Shown: one piece after another, positions 52,809 through 62,674 of the stretch
Layout: the number at the start of each line of letters is the position of its first letter
Position numbering within the stretch: the stretch's first letter is position 1
Assembly: GCA_902760865.1 (NCBI GenBank)
Contig: CACWID010000001.1
Span: forward strand, 1-64,000
Direction of reading: 5' to 3'
DNA: 64,000 nucleotides
Source: an uncultured Bacteroidales bacterium
Lineage (GTDB): Bacteria; Bacteroidota; Bacteroidia; Bacteroidales; Muribaculaceae
Program-made: the position numbers and the translations under genes
The notes under the pieces: generated by a model
What the model was told of the DNA's origin: nothing
Database searches by the model: none
The model's input: only the letters and a program-made list of their open reading frames with translations

Positions 52809-55181
52809 ATGATATTCAAGAAGATACTTCTGCCCTTATTGACCTTTGTTCTGGTGGCCATTTCCGCGTCGGCCCAGTCTGCTGTCGGTGATTGGCGCCT
52901 TCACACCTCGTTTGTCGGCTCTGAGGTGCTTGCGGTGGCCGAGACCGAGGACTGGGTGTATTACTTGACTGGCGGCACCCCGCGTATCATCTATGATGAC
53001 GAAGGACATCCGCATTCGATTCACGTGGTTGAGGGCGACCTCTTCCGCCTGGACAAGCAGACCGATGAAAACGAAGCGTTGAGCCTCGTGAACGGCCTGA
53101 GCGACATGGTCATCGAGCAGATTCACTACAACAGCGAAAAGGATTACCTGGTCGTGGTCTATAGCAATTCCAACATAGACATCATCAAGTCGGACGGATC
53201 GGTCGTGAACATGCCCGAAATCAAGAATGTTGTGATGACGATGAGCAAGGGTATCAACGACGTGACCTTTGCCGACGGCTTGATTTATCTGGCGACCGAC
53301 TTCGGCTACGCGGTGATCGATGACCGCAAGTTTGTCTTCAAGGAGTCTCACCTGTATGGCAAGCCCGTCATATCGGCAGCACAGCTGGGTAACCAGTTGC
53401 TGCTCTCCACGGCAGATGGCATCTACTATGGCGACGCCAGCAAGTATCACGAGCAGCTGTCGTCATTCTCTATCGAAAAGTCAAAGACCAACAGCCGAAT
53501 CTTCCCGTTGAAGAACAACAAGTTCTTGCGCGTGACCAGTAAGACCCGTCTCGTGACGATGACGGTCAACGATCAGGCCCAAGTCTCGTTCAGTGAGGAA
53601 GACATCATCATGGACAAGGCTACATTGATTCAGAAGACAGCCGGCGGCTATCTGCTCTGTGTCCCCACTTCGGGCAGGTGCTATAAGACCGATGACGAGG
53701 GCAAGATTATCGACGAGTTTGAGACAACAGAACTGTGCAGTGCCTACCCCGGTGGCGACGGCAAGCCGTGGGCTTGTGGCGAAAAAGGTCTGCACCTGTT
53801 GGGTCAGGAGAACTACTACCTGCCCAATGCCCTCTCGTTCTCATCCGCCCTGTGGATGACCTACAACAAGGGCAAGGACATGTTGTATGTCTCCACGCCC
53901 ACCGCCAACGCTTACTATAAGGCCATGAGGATGCAGAGCCAAATCAATACCTACGACGGCATCCAGTGGAAGGACGTCACCCCCGAGGGGGCTCCCCAGG
54001 CGGGAACCTACTGGATTGACTTCCTGCCCGGCGACGACAACACCTACTTCATCGGTGGCTGGACTACCGGACTCTACAAGGTGGTGGATAATAAAATCGT
54101 CATGAACTATAATGAGGAGAACAGCCCGCTCGTCAAGTATGGCGGCGCGATGCACCCCATCACCAGCATCGACCGTAACGGCAACTTGTGGGTGGTGCAG
54201 TCCTTCGAGAACCCCGAGCATCCCGTCATGGTGCTGCCTGCCGCCAAGACCAAGCTGAACGAGACCACTGCTGCCGACTGGGTATTCCCGAAAATTGAGG
54301 GTATCTATAGCGGGCACACCCAGCGTGCCTGCTTCCTGTCCACCCGCAACAGCAAGTTTGACATCAAGATGTTTACCGACGGTGACTATCAGATGCCCAT
54401 CGTCTTCTGGAACAGCGACGGCGCAGTGTCCACCCCCTCGCAGCGGGCTTCCTATACCAAGATTCTGGACCAGGACGGTCAGTACATCTCTTGGACCAAT
54501 ATCATGTGCCTCGCCGAGGACCTCACCGGCCTGGTGTGGATGGGTACCTCTGAGGGCATTGTCTCCTTCAATCCGGGCCTGGCCTTCTCGCCCGAGTTCA
54601 GGGTGAACCACATCAAGGTGCCGCGCAACGACGGCACTGGCATGGCCGACTATCTGCTGGACGGTATCCAGGTCAACGGCATCGCCGTTGACGGAGCCAA
54701 CCGCAAGTGGATTGCCACGCAGACTTCGGGCCTGTTCCTGGTGAGTGCCGACGGCACACAGGTCATCAAACGCTTCAACTCCACCAACAGCCCGCTGGCT
54801 TCCAACACGGTGTTCAGGGTGTGCTGCAATCCCAACAGCAATTCGGTGTACATCACTACCCCCGAGGGCTTGTATGAATACTTCAGCGATTCCAGCCCTG
54901 CCGAGAGCAACTATAGCAACATCTTCGCTTATCCCAATCCCGTGCGTCCCGAGTTCACCGGCAACGTCACGATCACGGGCATGATGGACAACTCGCTCGT
55001 CAAGATTGCTGACGCCAGCGGCAACGTCCTCTGCCAGCTCAAGTCCGTAGGCGGCATGGCCACCTGGGACTGCTGCAACCAGTGGGGCGAACCGGTCAAG
55101 ACCGGCGTCTATCTGGTGCTGTGCTCACGGGCAGGCGGCGGCAGCGAGTCCGTAGTGACCAAGATTGCCGTCATCCGATAA
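52809..55181 (+). CDS. porZ: PorZ-like type IX secretion component
   Basis: 790 residues with signal peptide (IFKKILLPLLTFVLVAISASA). AVGDWRLHTSFVGSEVLAVAETED is the start of a PorZ-type beta-propeller; two propellers (about 25-690) follow, then a C-terminal T9SS sorting domain (about 700-790, from FAYPNPVRPEFTGNVTITGM). PorZ is the surface component of the attachment complex that joins cargo to A-LPS in type IX secretion. The C-terminal domain is the same kind as in T9SS substrates. Single gene, with a palindromic terminator beyond it. Confidence 0.78.
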   Translation: MIFKKILLPLLTFVLVAISASAQSAVGDWRLHTSFVGSEVLAVAETEDWVYYLTGGTPRIIYDDEGHPHSIHVVEGDLFRLDKQTDENEALSLVNGLSDMVIEQIHYNSEKDYLVVVYSNSNIDIIKSDGSVVNMPEIKNVVMTMSKGINDVTFADGLIYLATDFGYAVIDDRKFVFKESHLYGKPVISAAQLGNQLLLSTADGIYYGDASKYHEQLSSFSIEKSKTNSRIFPLKNNKFLRVTSKTRLVTMTVNDQAQVSFSEEDIIMDKATLIQKTAGGYLLCVPTSGRCYKTDDEGKIIDEFETTELCSAYPGGDGKPWACGEKGLHLLGQENYYLPNALSFSSALWMTYNKGKDMLYVSTPTANAYYKAMRMQSQINTYDGIQWKDVTPEGAPQAGTYWIDFLPGDDNTYFIGGWTTGLYKVVDNKIVMNYNEENSPLVKYGGAMHPITSIDRNGNLWVVQSFENPEHPVMVLPAAKTKLNETTAADWVFPKIEGIYSGHTQRACFLSTRNSKFDIKMFTDGDYQMPIVFWNSDGAVSTPSQRASYTKILDQDGQYISWTNIMCLAEDLTGLVWMGTSEGIVSFNPGLAFSPEFRVNHIKVPRNDGTGMADYLLDGIQVNGIAVDGANRKWIATQTSGLFLVSADGTQVIKRFNSTNSPLASNTVFRVCCNPNSNSVYITTPEGLYEYFSDSSPAESNYSNIFAYPNPVRPEFTGNVTITGMMDNSLVKIADASGNVLCQLKSVGGMATWDCCNQWGEPVKTGVYLVLCSRAGGGSESVVTKIAVIR

Positions 55182-55211
55182 CTCGATCCTCAATTCATAC
55201 CCCCTATAGAG

Positions 55212-55239
55212 ATAGAGACGCAAAATCTTGCGTCTCTAT
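55212..55239. repeat. dispersed GAGACGC palindrome, copy 2
   Basis: ATAGAGACGCAA (55212-55223) is the exact inverted repeat of TTGCGTCTCTAT (55228-55239) around AATC. It is related to the palindrome at 49201-49228. It lies between the ends of the convergent PorZ-like gene and the nuclease, so it can terminate both. Confidence 0.7.
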
Positions 55240-55298
55240 GTTGTCATGTAGTGGCACCAAATGATTGGGCCGTGCCATCATTTATTCGTTGGATTTCC

Positions 55299-56243
55299 CT
55301 ATTCCCAGTCGGTGACGGTACATTGCTGCTTGGGGATGGCGCTCGAGAACTTGATGCCCGTGCGGCGCTCGACCTCGGCGACCGTGACGGCATATTTGCT
55401 GATGCTGCCAGGACTGGGGCTGTTGGGGTAGATAAAGGCGATGGAGCGCCCTTGCTCGGGGGCATAGAGCACCTTGAAGAAGGCTTCGGGCACGGCGATG
55501 TTCTGCTTGTCCTTCCCGATCATCTTAGGCTTTTTCCCCATGATGGGGCCGGTATAGACCATGATGCGCTTGTCACGCTTGGCCCAGCGGTGCACCCGCT
55601 CTTCCAGCACGCGCCAGTGGTCGTTATTGAGCTTGGTATCCTGCGGGCACATGTTGGTCATGTAGAAGCACTCCTTCATCGCGGTCTTGTCCCAGCGCAT
55701 GTCCATTGCCGGAGCCATGTGGCCACGGCTGTAGCCGCTGCCGCGATATTCCCAGTTCTCGGGGCAGGTCTTGACATTGGAGTCCTTGGCGTAGTTGTAG
55801 TTCTTGCGCACTTCATGTCCTGGGGCGTCGGCCATAGCGACCATCGTTGCCGTCAGTTCGTAGGCCACGCAGTTGGGAATCCGCAGCGACGGGTTGTAGT
55901 TCACGCGGATGGCCTGGTAGTTCAGCACCTGGTTAGAGACGCCCTTTGGGATGGTCACCGCCAGCAGGGCGTTGGTCGTCTGCTGGGGCACGATGGTGGC
56001 CGTGTTCGTCTTGCCGATGGAGGGGACGCTGGCCAGTGATGTGACTGGCGCGCTAGATTCTCTAGATTTTTTAGATTCTCTAGATTTATTCTTTTTCTTC
56101 TTGTCCTTTTTGGATTTTTTCTTGCTCTTGGCCTGGGCACACCACTGTGCGGTGATGCCATTATCGCCCGTTACCTGCGGTGGCAGGGCTCCGCCCATCA
56201 CCATCACCGCTACCAGAATCCAAATCTTAACTATCTGCCTCAT
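55299..56243 (-). CDS. secreted DNA/RNA non-specific endonuclease with a Lys-rich linker
   Basis: 314 residues. A signal peptide is followed by a striking low-complexity linker (about 38-66), rich in Lys, Ser, Glu and Arg. A NUC1 domain follows with YSRGHMAPAMDMRW (RGH general base; first Asp of DRGH is Ser) and FYMTNMCPQ (metal Asn). It is very close to the nuclease at 21619 in the catalytic part. The 56307 gene follows upstream, 64 nt away. Its linker DNA has CTAGATT repeats (about 56052-56090). Confidence 0.85.
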   Translation of the reverse strand: MRQIVKIWILVAVMVMGGALPPQVTGDNGITAQWCAQAKSKKKSKKDKKKKNKSRESKKSRESSAPVTSLASVPSIGKTNTATIVPQQTTNALLAVTIPKGVSNQVLNYQAIRVNYNPSLRIPNCVAYELTATMVAMADAPGHEVRKNYNYAKDSNVKTCPENWEYRGSGYSRGHMAPAMDMRWDKTAMKECFYMTNMCPQDTKLNNDHWRVLEERVHRWAKRDKRIMVYTGPIMGKKPKMIGKDKQNIAVPEAFFKVLYAPEQGRSIAFIYPNSPSPGSISKYAVTVAEVERRTGIKFSSAIPKQQCTVTDWE

Positions 56244-56306
56244 CTTTTAATGCTCTTGTTCTCACTAATCTCTAATCACTAATCATTAATCAGCGCCACA
56301 GGCGCA

Positions 56307-57146
56307 TCAATTCAGCCATGCGTCGAGGTTGACGCTGCTTTCCAGCCGCCGTTGCTCGTCGTCGGTCAGGGTGGGGAAGAAGTCCAGCCCTGTCCTTTGC
56401 TCCACCTCATCGACGCTCACGGCGTACTGGCTCAGCCTGCCGCCGCTGTGCCCGTTCGGGTAGATGAACGCGATGACGCGCGTGGGCCTCACACAGGGCG
56501 CGATGATGACCTTGTAGTAGGCACTCGGCACCGTCACCCGTCCGCCGGCCAGCGTCGTGTCACTCTCGCTGACGACGGGTCCCGTGAACACCAGCAGCGC
56601 GCTGTCCCTTGCCGTCCATTCACGCACCTTCTCCTCCAGCTTCGCCCAGCCGCCCTCGTTCAGGGCTTTGTGCATCGGGGCGACGTTGGTCAGCATGAAC
56701 GACTGCCTCATGGCCGTCTCGCTCCACTTCAGGTCGCCCGCAGGTACCAGATGCCCGCGGTCCATGCCGCTCCCTGCATAGTCCTGCGGCGACGGGCACC
56801 CTTTCACGCCAGTGTCCTGCATGAACTCGTTACCGCGCTCGGCAGTTCCGTTTAGCTCGTTGTTAACGAGCTCATAAATAGCGCAGTTGGCGATGCCCCT
56901 CGTGCCGTTGAAGTGCACGGCGAAGGCCTCGCCGTAGTTCACCAGCGTGTCGCTCATGCCGTTGGGAATGCCGACGGTCATCAGGCTGTCGCGCCCGCCC
57001 TCGCTCAAGGGCACCAGATGTGGAGTATTGCTGTTCACGATCACGCGATATAGCAAAAAGCATACCAAAACCACCGTCGAGCCCCACAAGAGGAACCTGA
57101 CGGTATCGCCCCACCGTTGCCACAACCGCTCTAAACGCTTTTTCAT
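56307..57146 (-). CDS. membrane-anchored DNA/RNA non-specific endonuclease, canonical DRGH
   Basis: 279 residues from the ATG at 57146 (MKKRLERL). A signal anchor (TVRFLLWGSTVVLVCFLLYRV) is followed by a NUC1 domain with the classical MDRGHLVPAGDLKW (Asp-Arg-Gly-His) and FMLTNVAPMHKALN. This is the only one of the three paralogues to keep the DRGH Asp. Encoded in tandem with the 55299 nuclease. Probably acts in the periplasm or at the surface; nutrient or competitor-DNA degradation is inference. Confidence 0.88.
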   Translation of the reverse strand: MKKRLERLWQRWGDTVRFLLWGSTVVLVCFLLYRVIVNSNTPHLVPLSEGGRDSLMTVGIPNGMSDTLVNYGEAFAVHFNGTRGIANCAIYELVNNELNGTAERGNEFMQDTGVKGCPSPQDYAGSGMDRGHLVPAGDLKWSETAMRQSFMLTNVAPMHKALNEGGWAKLEEKVREWTARDSALLVFTGPVVSESDTTLAGGRVTVPSAYYKVIIAPCVRPTRVIAFIYPNGHSGGRLSQYAVSVDEVEQRTGLDFFPTLTDDEQRRLESSVNLDAWLN

Positions 57147-57230
57147 AGTCACAAAAATACCCAAAACTTACCAAAATCCAAGGAAATAATTGCCGAAAAT
57201 CCTTTCTCGTCTAACTCGGGCACAAAAAGA

Positions 57231-57255
57231 GAAGCTGCCCGCATGAGGCAGCTTC
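57231..57255 (-). terminator. terminator of the acid phosphatase gene
   Basis: GAAGCTGCC (57231-57239) pairs with GGCAGCTTC (57247-57255) with a 7-nt loop. On the minus strand the stem is followed by TCTTTTTG, a T-run. It lies 38 nt after the phosphatase stop. Confidence 0.75.
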
Positions 57256-57292
57256 CCGTGATGATAATATTCTAGCCCGGATGGCTCGAGGC

Positions 57293-58159
57293 TTACGGAC
57301 GATATACCTTTTGCCCGTTTTGGATGATGATGCCTCGTGTTTCGCTCGTGGCAGGAACACCCGTGATGGTGTAAGCCCTCGAGGTGCCGACGGGGGCGTT
57401 GATCTCTTTTACCTTGCTGGGACCCTGCGTCATTTCGATAAACTCCTGACGGGCCTTTGCCAGCTGCTCGCGGAAGCGCTCGTTGCCCTGCAACTTGGCA
57501 TACAGCACCGATGCGCCCAGGCGTCCGGCATCCACGTCGCTCTGCCAGTGGTATCCGGCAATGACACGGCTCTGGCCATACTCATAGCCGCGAGCCAGCA
57601 ATGCGTCGGCAGCTGCGGGGTTGATGTCCGACAGCAACAAGGCCATCGTCCAGCCCAGGACGGTGTGTCCCGACGGGTAGGAACCGTTGTTGATATGTGA
57701 CTCCTCCTGCTCGGGCACAAGGGTCTGCTGATTGTAGTATACGAAGGGGCGAGTGCGTTTAAATTCCTGTTTTGCACGGTCGCTGATACTGTCGCACGTG
57801 GCGCCTACGTCCTGCAGGAGGGTGTACAACTCGGGCGTACCTTCCTTAGTAATCTCGAGGCCCAGGATGGGGCAGAACTCTTGAATGATGGTCTGCATGC
57901 CGTAAACAGCGTCACGGATGGCCATAGCGGCGCGTTCCTCGTCTTGGCGCATACGGATACCCCACAGGTATTGGGTCTGGTCGGCAGCGAAGCGTGATGA
58001 CTCAAATTCGGGAGGAGGCGGCAGGAAGTTCACCATGTTGGGTAACTCGGCCTGGGTGAAATAGGCATGGCCGTTCTGTTCGTCTTGGCCTGCAAAGACC
58101 GTCAATGTGCCACATAAAACAAAAATGGCGGCAAAGATAAAGTTACTGATTCTGCTCAT
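57293..58159 (-). CDS. class A non-specific acid phosphatase (PAP2)
   Basis: 288 residues from the ATG at 58159. A signal peptide (ISNFIFAAIFVLCGTLTVFA) precedes the PAP2 domain with all three signature motifs: KQEFKRTRP (KX6RP), SYPSGHT (PSGH), and SRVIAGYHWQSD (SRX5HX3D). It removes phosphate from organic esters in the periplasm or outside. An extra 35-residue tail (TITGVPATSETRGIIIQNGQKVYRP) resembles the short C-terminal ends found on some secreted Bacteroidales proteins. Ends at an intrinsic terminator. Confidence 0.9.
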   Translation of the reverse strand: MSRISNFIFAAIFVLCGTLTVFAGQDEQNGHAYFTQAELPNMVNFLPPPPEFESSRFAADQTQYLWGIRMRQDEERAAMAIRDAVYGMQTIIQEFCPILGLEITKEGTPELYTLLQDVGATCDSISDRAKQEFKRTRPFVYYNQQTLVPEQEESHINNGSYPSGHTVLGWTMALLLSDINPAAADALLARGYEYGQSRVIAGYHWQSDVDAGRLGASVLYAKLQGNERFREQLAKARQEFIEMTQGPSKVKEINAPVGTSRAYTITGVPATSETRGIIIQNGQKVYRP

Positions 58160-58458
58160 AACAATAAATAATTCAGTTAATGATGTAAATAAATTCTCCA
58201 ATCAGTCAGCCGACTGTGGTTTGGTTTCCTCAAGAAGTGATTAGATGCTGGTTCTGCAGCACTGCATTGGACGCCGTGTCCAATCAGTGCTGCAAATTTA
58301 GTAATTTCCTGCGGAATATAATCAAGGTTGCCCTGCAGATTTTTCAGAAAACCGCAGTTTAATGACCACTTATTTCGCCCTGCGGACGAGGAAATAGGCA
58401 ATCTTCTCGACAATAAAACCGTTCCCCCCTTGGGAACATCGCCGGGACCCGGTCAGTT

Positions 58459-59091
58459 TCACTTGTTCTTTTTATGCAAGAATACAAAGAGGAGATCGAC
58501 CCCGAACCAAGCAACGAAAAGGCAGAGCATGATAATGGCCATCAAGCGCTTGTCTACAGGACTGATGCTGATGATCAAGGCCATCAATGCTAAGGCAATC
58601 GCAAACACTCGTTTTTTTCTGATCAGCAGTTTGAGTTGCTCCTCATTGATGGCGCGCCCCGATGAAAAGATGGAGACGAGGTACGACGGACGATAGGCAA
58701 GTATGAGTGCCACAATGGCCCCGATGAAGGAAAGCACATATTCATCAAATAAGCCATTGCTGTCACTTGACTCAAACATGTGGGTGGCAAAACCGGTAAC
58801 CACCGAGCAGGCAAGAATCAGGACTGTTGCTATCCCAAAGAGAGTCCCCTCGCGGGTGCGCGGCACCTTTATCTTTGCAAATTCCCGCTCTCTTTTCTCT
58901 TCAAGTATTTCTTCTTGGGTCTTGACACCAGGGTCAATGACATAGAACACCAGAGCAGCAAGGCCGACGATGGCTCCCAATAATGATGCGATAAGGTTAT
59001 CAATCCTGCCGGCTGCATAGAGTGCCAGAATCAGGGCCAATGCTATGGTGACGATTGTGGTTGCCAGTTTATTTATTTTCTTTCGTTCCAT
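58459..59091 (-). CDS. membrane protein, single copy of the PRTxxGT module
   Basis: 210 residues with about six hydrophobic helices. The cytoplasmic loop after helix 2 carries KVPRTREGTLFGIATVLILA, the motif shared by all five proteins of this cluster, and a basic helix near NEEQLKLLIRKKRVF appears in the second half. It is the last gene of the cluster, with 42 nt to the next. No known family is recognised, and no catalytic or transporter signature is visible. Confidence 0.7.
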   Translation of the reverse strand: MERKKINKLATTIVTIALALILALYAAGRIDNLIASLLGAIVGLAALVFYVIDPGVKTQEEILEEKREREFAKIKVPRTREGTLFGIATVLILACSVVTGFATHMFESSDSNGLFDEYVLSFIGAIVALILAYRPSYLVSIFSSGRAINEEQLKLLIRKKRVFAIALALMALIISISPVDKRLMAIIMLCLFVAWFGVDLLFVFLHKKNK

Positions 59092-59133
59092 GACTTTTTC
59101 GTTTTATTAATGAATAATGATTGGTGTTGTCGC

Positions 59134-60246
59134 TTATTCTTTCGCCCTGTGGACGAGGATGAGAAAAACGATCCCCGAGATCATCGTCGCTACCGCCATT
59201 CCACATATAAGCCAAGTTGCGTTAAAACGCTGGAAGGGAATTAACATCATGAATAGGGCAATGATAACAGCCTCCACGCGATACAGCCAATTAATCAATT
59301 TAGCCTGTTTGAGATTGGTCACCTTGGGCCACTTTCCATTTTCTGTGATTTCGACAGAGCGATGGGCTTGCCAGAGCGTCCAGATGATGAGGAAGGTGGA
59401 AAAGACCAAGGTCGAAAGTCGATTATCGTAGTTGAGGTAAGTGTAGTCCTGGGTAAAGACGCCGTTTATCGCTCCCAGTACCCATGCCAGGACTACAAGG
59501 ACACTGACAAGTACTTCAATGGAAGTGCCTAATACGGTGCGCGGCACTTTTTTCTGATTCATGCTGGCACCGTCAACGGCTCCGTCGTGCTTGGTGTCCT
59601 CAGGATTACTCTGGGCTTTGTAAATGAGGTAGCGGAAGACGGCGATAGTGACAAGAACGACCGCTCCGGTAATGTAGTAAAAGATTGTTTGGTAGTCGAA
59701 ACCTGCTGAAAAATCTCCCATAGGTAGGGCATGCGCAAGGACTAACAACGCAAGTTCAACGGCCAGCACTCGGCACATGCGGACTTCCAGGGCTACCTGC
59801 TTCACATTAGTATGCCTTCTTACCATTGAAAGAAAGTTTGGCATATACACAATCCACAAGACAGTGATGGCAATGATTGTCAGTGTAAACATGGTTACGG
59901 GTTCGAGGAAAAAGAAGGAGCCTTCCATCATCCAAAACCGGTCGGTGACATGTGCCACTATCCAAGCGACAGCGATAATCAGTAATGTGAGCATTTCAAA
60001 GATGGCTCCCTCGCGGGAGCGCGGCACTTCGATTAAGTCCAGCACAGGACCGCCCTTTTTATCAGCCTTGTTGATGAAAGCAATAGCAATGCATATCACT
60101 GCCATGATTGCCATGCCGCAGCAACCGAACATAAGTTCCCCGCTATCAACGTTTTCCCTTCTAGACATGACGATCGTGTAGATGATGAAGATTGCTTCAA
60201 TAATACCGATAAGAAGGAGATAAATATTTCTATTCAGCTGTTTCAT
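59134..60246 (-). CDS. membrane protein, two fused PRTxxGT modules
   Basis: 370 residues: two copies of the module. Module 1 has EVPRSREGAIFEMLTLLIIA (about residue 78), and module 2 has KVPRTVLGTSIEVLVSVLVV (about 235). Each copy has a loop with a basic helix (RRHTNVKQVALEVRMCRVLA; TNLKQAKLINWLYRVEAV). The TNhKQhkL motif before the next helix is shared too. Likely formed by duplication and fusion of the single-module gene. Function unknown. Confidence 0.7.
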   Translation of the reverse strand: MKQLNRNIYLLLIGIIEAIFIIYTIVMSRRENVDSGELMFGCCGMAIMAVICIAIAFINKADKKGGPVLDLIEVPRSREGAIFEMLTLLIIAVAWIVAHVTDRFWMMEGSFFFLEPVTMFTLTIIAITVLWIVYMPNFLSMVRRHTNVKQVALEVRMCRVLAVELALLVLAHALPMGDFSAGFDYQTIFYYITGAVVLVTIAVFRYLIYKAQSNPEDTKHDGAVDGASMNQKKVPRTVLGTSIEVLVSVLVVLAWVLGAINGVFTQDYTYLNYDNRLSTLVFSTFLIIWTLWQAHRSVEITENGKWPKVTNLKQAKLINWLYRVEAVIIALFMMLIPFQRFNATWLICGMAVATMISGIVFLILVHRAKE

Positions 60247-60302
60247 AGCTATTCATTTTTTAAGAAGAGATATTGATATGATTGCATGGCGCGAGGGCGG
60301 GT

Positions 60303-60932
60303 TCATTTTGCCCTGCGGATGAGGATGCGGAAGGCAACAAAGACCACTACCCCTATCGTGACCAGCACAATCCAGATCCAGTTCTGATGATGAAGCGCCG
60401 GGAAGGAGTAAATCAGCATTCCCACCGCCATCAGCACCGCCAACAGGCGATTCATGATAACAGCCAATTTAACCTGTTTGATATTGGTCAGCATGCCCAC
60501 ATTATTCAAGTTGCCGGGAGTGTAGGTGTCCCAGAGCATAAAGGCGATGGTGCCGGTGAAGAGGAACAGGCCGAGCAGTGTATCGAAACCGAAACTGCCG
60601 TCCTCCTCGGTGAATAGACCGTTCTTCACTGCCATGACCCATGCCAGGGCAGTCAGGACGCCGACGAGGATTTCAATCCCAGTGCCTAGGGCTGTGCGTG
60701 CCACCTTCACCTCATCGACATTGAAACCGTCGATGGGGTCGTCCTGCTCGCTGCTGTACTTGGCTAGCATTATCATGCCCGCGAAGTTGCCGATCATGGC
60801 GGCAACCACTCCCGTGATGATGATTCCTGCTGCCGATAACCCTGCCCAGGCTGCCACTATCATAGCACCGAAGATGGCGATCAAGCAGATGATCCCCAGC
60901 AGGTTGAATGCTTGATTACTATTGAGTTTCAT
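60303..60932 (-). CDS. membrane protein, single PRTxxGT module
   Basis: 209 residues. Helices 1-2 precede KVARTALGTGIEILVGVLTA, and the second half carries LTNIKQVKLAVIMNRLLAVL and two more helices. It overlaps the two-module gene upstream by 4 nt (ATGA), so it is translated with it. Confidence 0.7.
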   Translation of the reverse strand: MKLNSNQAFNLLGIICLIAIFGAMIVAAWAGLSAAGIIITGVVAAMIGNFAGMIMLAKYSSEQDDPIDGFNVDEVKVARTALGTGIEILVGVLTALAWVMAVKNGLFTEEDGSFGFDTLLGLFLFTGTIAFMLWDTYTPGNLNNVGMLTNIKQVKLAVIMNRLLAVLMAVGMLIYSFPALHHQNWIWIVLVTIGVVVFVAFRILIRRAK

Positions 60933-62026
60933 GATAGTTCAGTTTTTTGATCGGTGTCGGTCTCTCTTAATCCATTTCTGATTTTGTCCCTCATGTAGAT
61001 TTCTGCAAAGAGGATGATGACCCAGAAATGTCTTGAAATGGTATCCAGGATGCTGTATGTCCCCTTGTAGGGCAAATACACGGTCAGCAAGACGGCGATG
61101 GACATCCCGATTGCGAGGATTCGGTAAAGCTTGATGTTCTCGAGGACCTGAAGGTTGTTGACGAAGCCCTCCGACCTGTTCATCCAGCGGGGGCAATAGG
61201 GGATGATGAGAGCAACGACGGCCAGGACCGAGAAGCAGACCATCTCGATGGTCGGGAAATCAAGCAACCCAGTGCCCCTCAGCTGGTAGGTATAGTGTGC
61301 CGCAGCCCAGCTGCCGAGAAGGATGAGGATGGTTGCGGCCTCAAAGGCAAATGCCCCAAGTGTGTGAGTCACCTTCACCTCAGCGATGTTGAAGCGGCTG
61401 CTCTTGTCCTTCTGTTCGGGAACGCCCTTGAGGATGAAGCTGAAGATGAGCCTGATGGCGACATACAAGCCACAGCCGATGAGTGCAAGATGAGTGTGTG
61501 GCAAAAAGCTGAAGGCAAGCGAGAACAGTGCCAATGCAACAGCGCGCACGCGCAGCCGGCGGCTCTTGACGATATCAGCAGCGGTGGCCTTGGGGTTGAC
61601 CTCACCTTCTTTTGAGTTGGGGTAGTAAGCTACTATAAGCATGCCAGCCGCACCGACTGCGAGCAGGCCGACAATGAGTAACCCTATCTTGTCGTTTATC
61701 CATACCCCGTAGCATGACAGGGCAAACATGGCGGCTACTGCAATCTCGATGATGGTGCTCAAGGCCGTTCGTGGCGTCTCGACCATATCATCGGTGTTGC
61801 TGAAGTCGATTTCTTCAATCTTGTCTTTTGGGGGAGCCAGTGACGGGAATTTCTTGTAGATGATATGACGGGCACCGTAGTAGAAGCCGATAATGACGAT
61901 GATCATCACCAGTGCGACCAGGGGGCTGATGGTTTCTCTCGAGAGAAGTTCCTTGACCAGATATCCTAATCCCAAAGAGATTACTAATAAGACAATAGCC
62001 AATATCTTTGAATATTTCGATTTCAT
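60929..62026 (-). CDS. membrane protein, two fused PRTxxGT modules
   Basis: 365 residues with two copies of the module: module 1 has ETPRTALSTIIEIAVAAMFA, and module 2 has KVTHTLGAFAFEAATILILL (more divergent, the Pro-Arg lost). Each has the following helix pair and a basic helix (VKSRRLRVRAVALALF; LENIKLYRILAIGMSI). The gene is coupled to the next one. Confidence 0.7.
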   Translation of the reverse strand: MKSKYSKILAIVLLVISLGLGYLVKELLSRETISPLVALVMIIVIIGFYYGARHIIYKKFPSLAPPKDKIEEIDFSNTDDMVETPRTALSTIIEIAVAAMFALSCYGVWINDKIGLLIVGLLAVGAAGMLIVAYYPNSKEGEVNPKATAADIVKSRRLRVRAVALALFSLAFSFLPHTHLALIGCGLYVAIRLIFSFILKGVPEQKDKSSRFNIAEVKVTHTLGAFAFEAATILILLGSWAAAHYTYQLRGTGLLDFPTIEMVCFSVLAVVALIIPYCPRWMNRSEGFVNNLQVLENIKLYRILAIGMSIAVLLTVYLPYKGTYSILDTISRHFWVIILFAEIYMRDKIRNGLRETDTDQKTELS

Positions 62027-62065
62027 AGCTCTAGCGATGGTTAAAGGGTTTTACATTACTTTTTA

Positions 62066-62674
62066 TCAGGATTGCTTGCTCTTGAAGTGAGCAGCGATAA
62101 ACCAGACTAAACTCAGGATGAAGAGAATAATCACCGCCCAGTTGACAAAAGTCTGGTTCACTCCTGGGATAACAGTCAATAGACAATAGAGTGCAAGTTC
62201 CACTGCCATGATGCGCCTGAAGCGTGCGCGTATCTGGAGCTGCTGCATGCTGTCTGATGCTATGATGCCGAATGTCCACTTTTCGGTGAAGTAGGCGGTG
62301 ACGAGCAACGCAATCACACAGATGGTATCAATACCGGCAATGAAATAAAGTCCCTCGGCGTAACGGGCTAATACGATGACCCATGAGGCGACGAGAATCA
62401 ATGCCGATGCGGCCTCAAACAGGGTGGACTCCTTGGTGCGGGGCAGTATGCCTTGTCTAGCGAAATTGGAGTTGTTGACGGCCTCTCTCATCTCGTCAGG
62501 AGCGATGAGGAACATCATCGGAACGATTGACAGCGGAGCGTAGATGAGCGCAGTGATTCCGAATACTGTCCCGCTGATAGCCTCTGCTGCCAGAAACAGT
62601 ATGAAGTCAGCTACCAGAACAATAGTGGCGAGGATCGCAACTGTCAGAATAATCTTTTTATTGGTCGGTTTCAT
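62066..62674 (-). CDS. membrane protein, single PRTxxGT module
   Basis: 202 residues from the ATG at 62674. The long upstream frame is a shadow of the RHH gene. The motif is ILPRTKESTLFEAASALILV, and the second half has QQLQIRARFRRIMAVEL and two helices. The ATG overlaps the RHH gene by 17 nt, so the RHH protein and the membrane cluster are translated together. Confidence 0.7.
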   Translation of the reverse strand: MKPTNKKIILTVAILATIVLVADFILFLAAEAISGTVFGITALIYAPLSIVPMMFLIAPDEMREAVNNSNFARQGILPRTKESTLFEAASALILVASWVIVLARYAEGLYFIAGIDTICVIALLVTAYFTEKWTFGIIASDSMQQLQIRARFRRIMAVELALYCLLTVIPGVNQTFVNWAVIILFILSLVWFIAAHFKSKQS

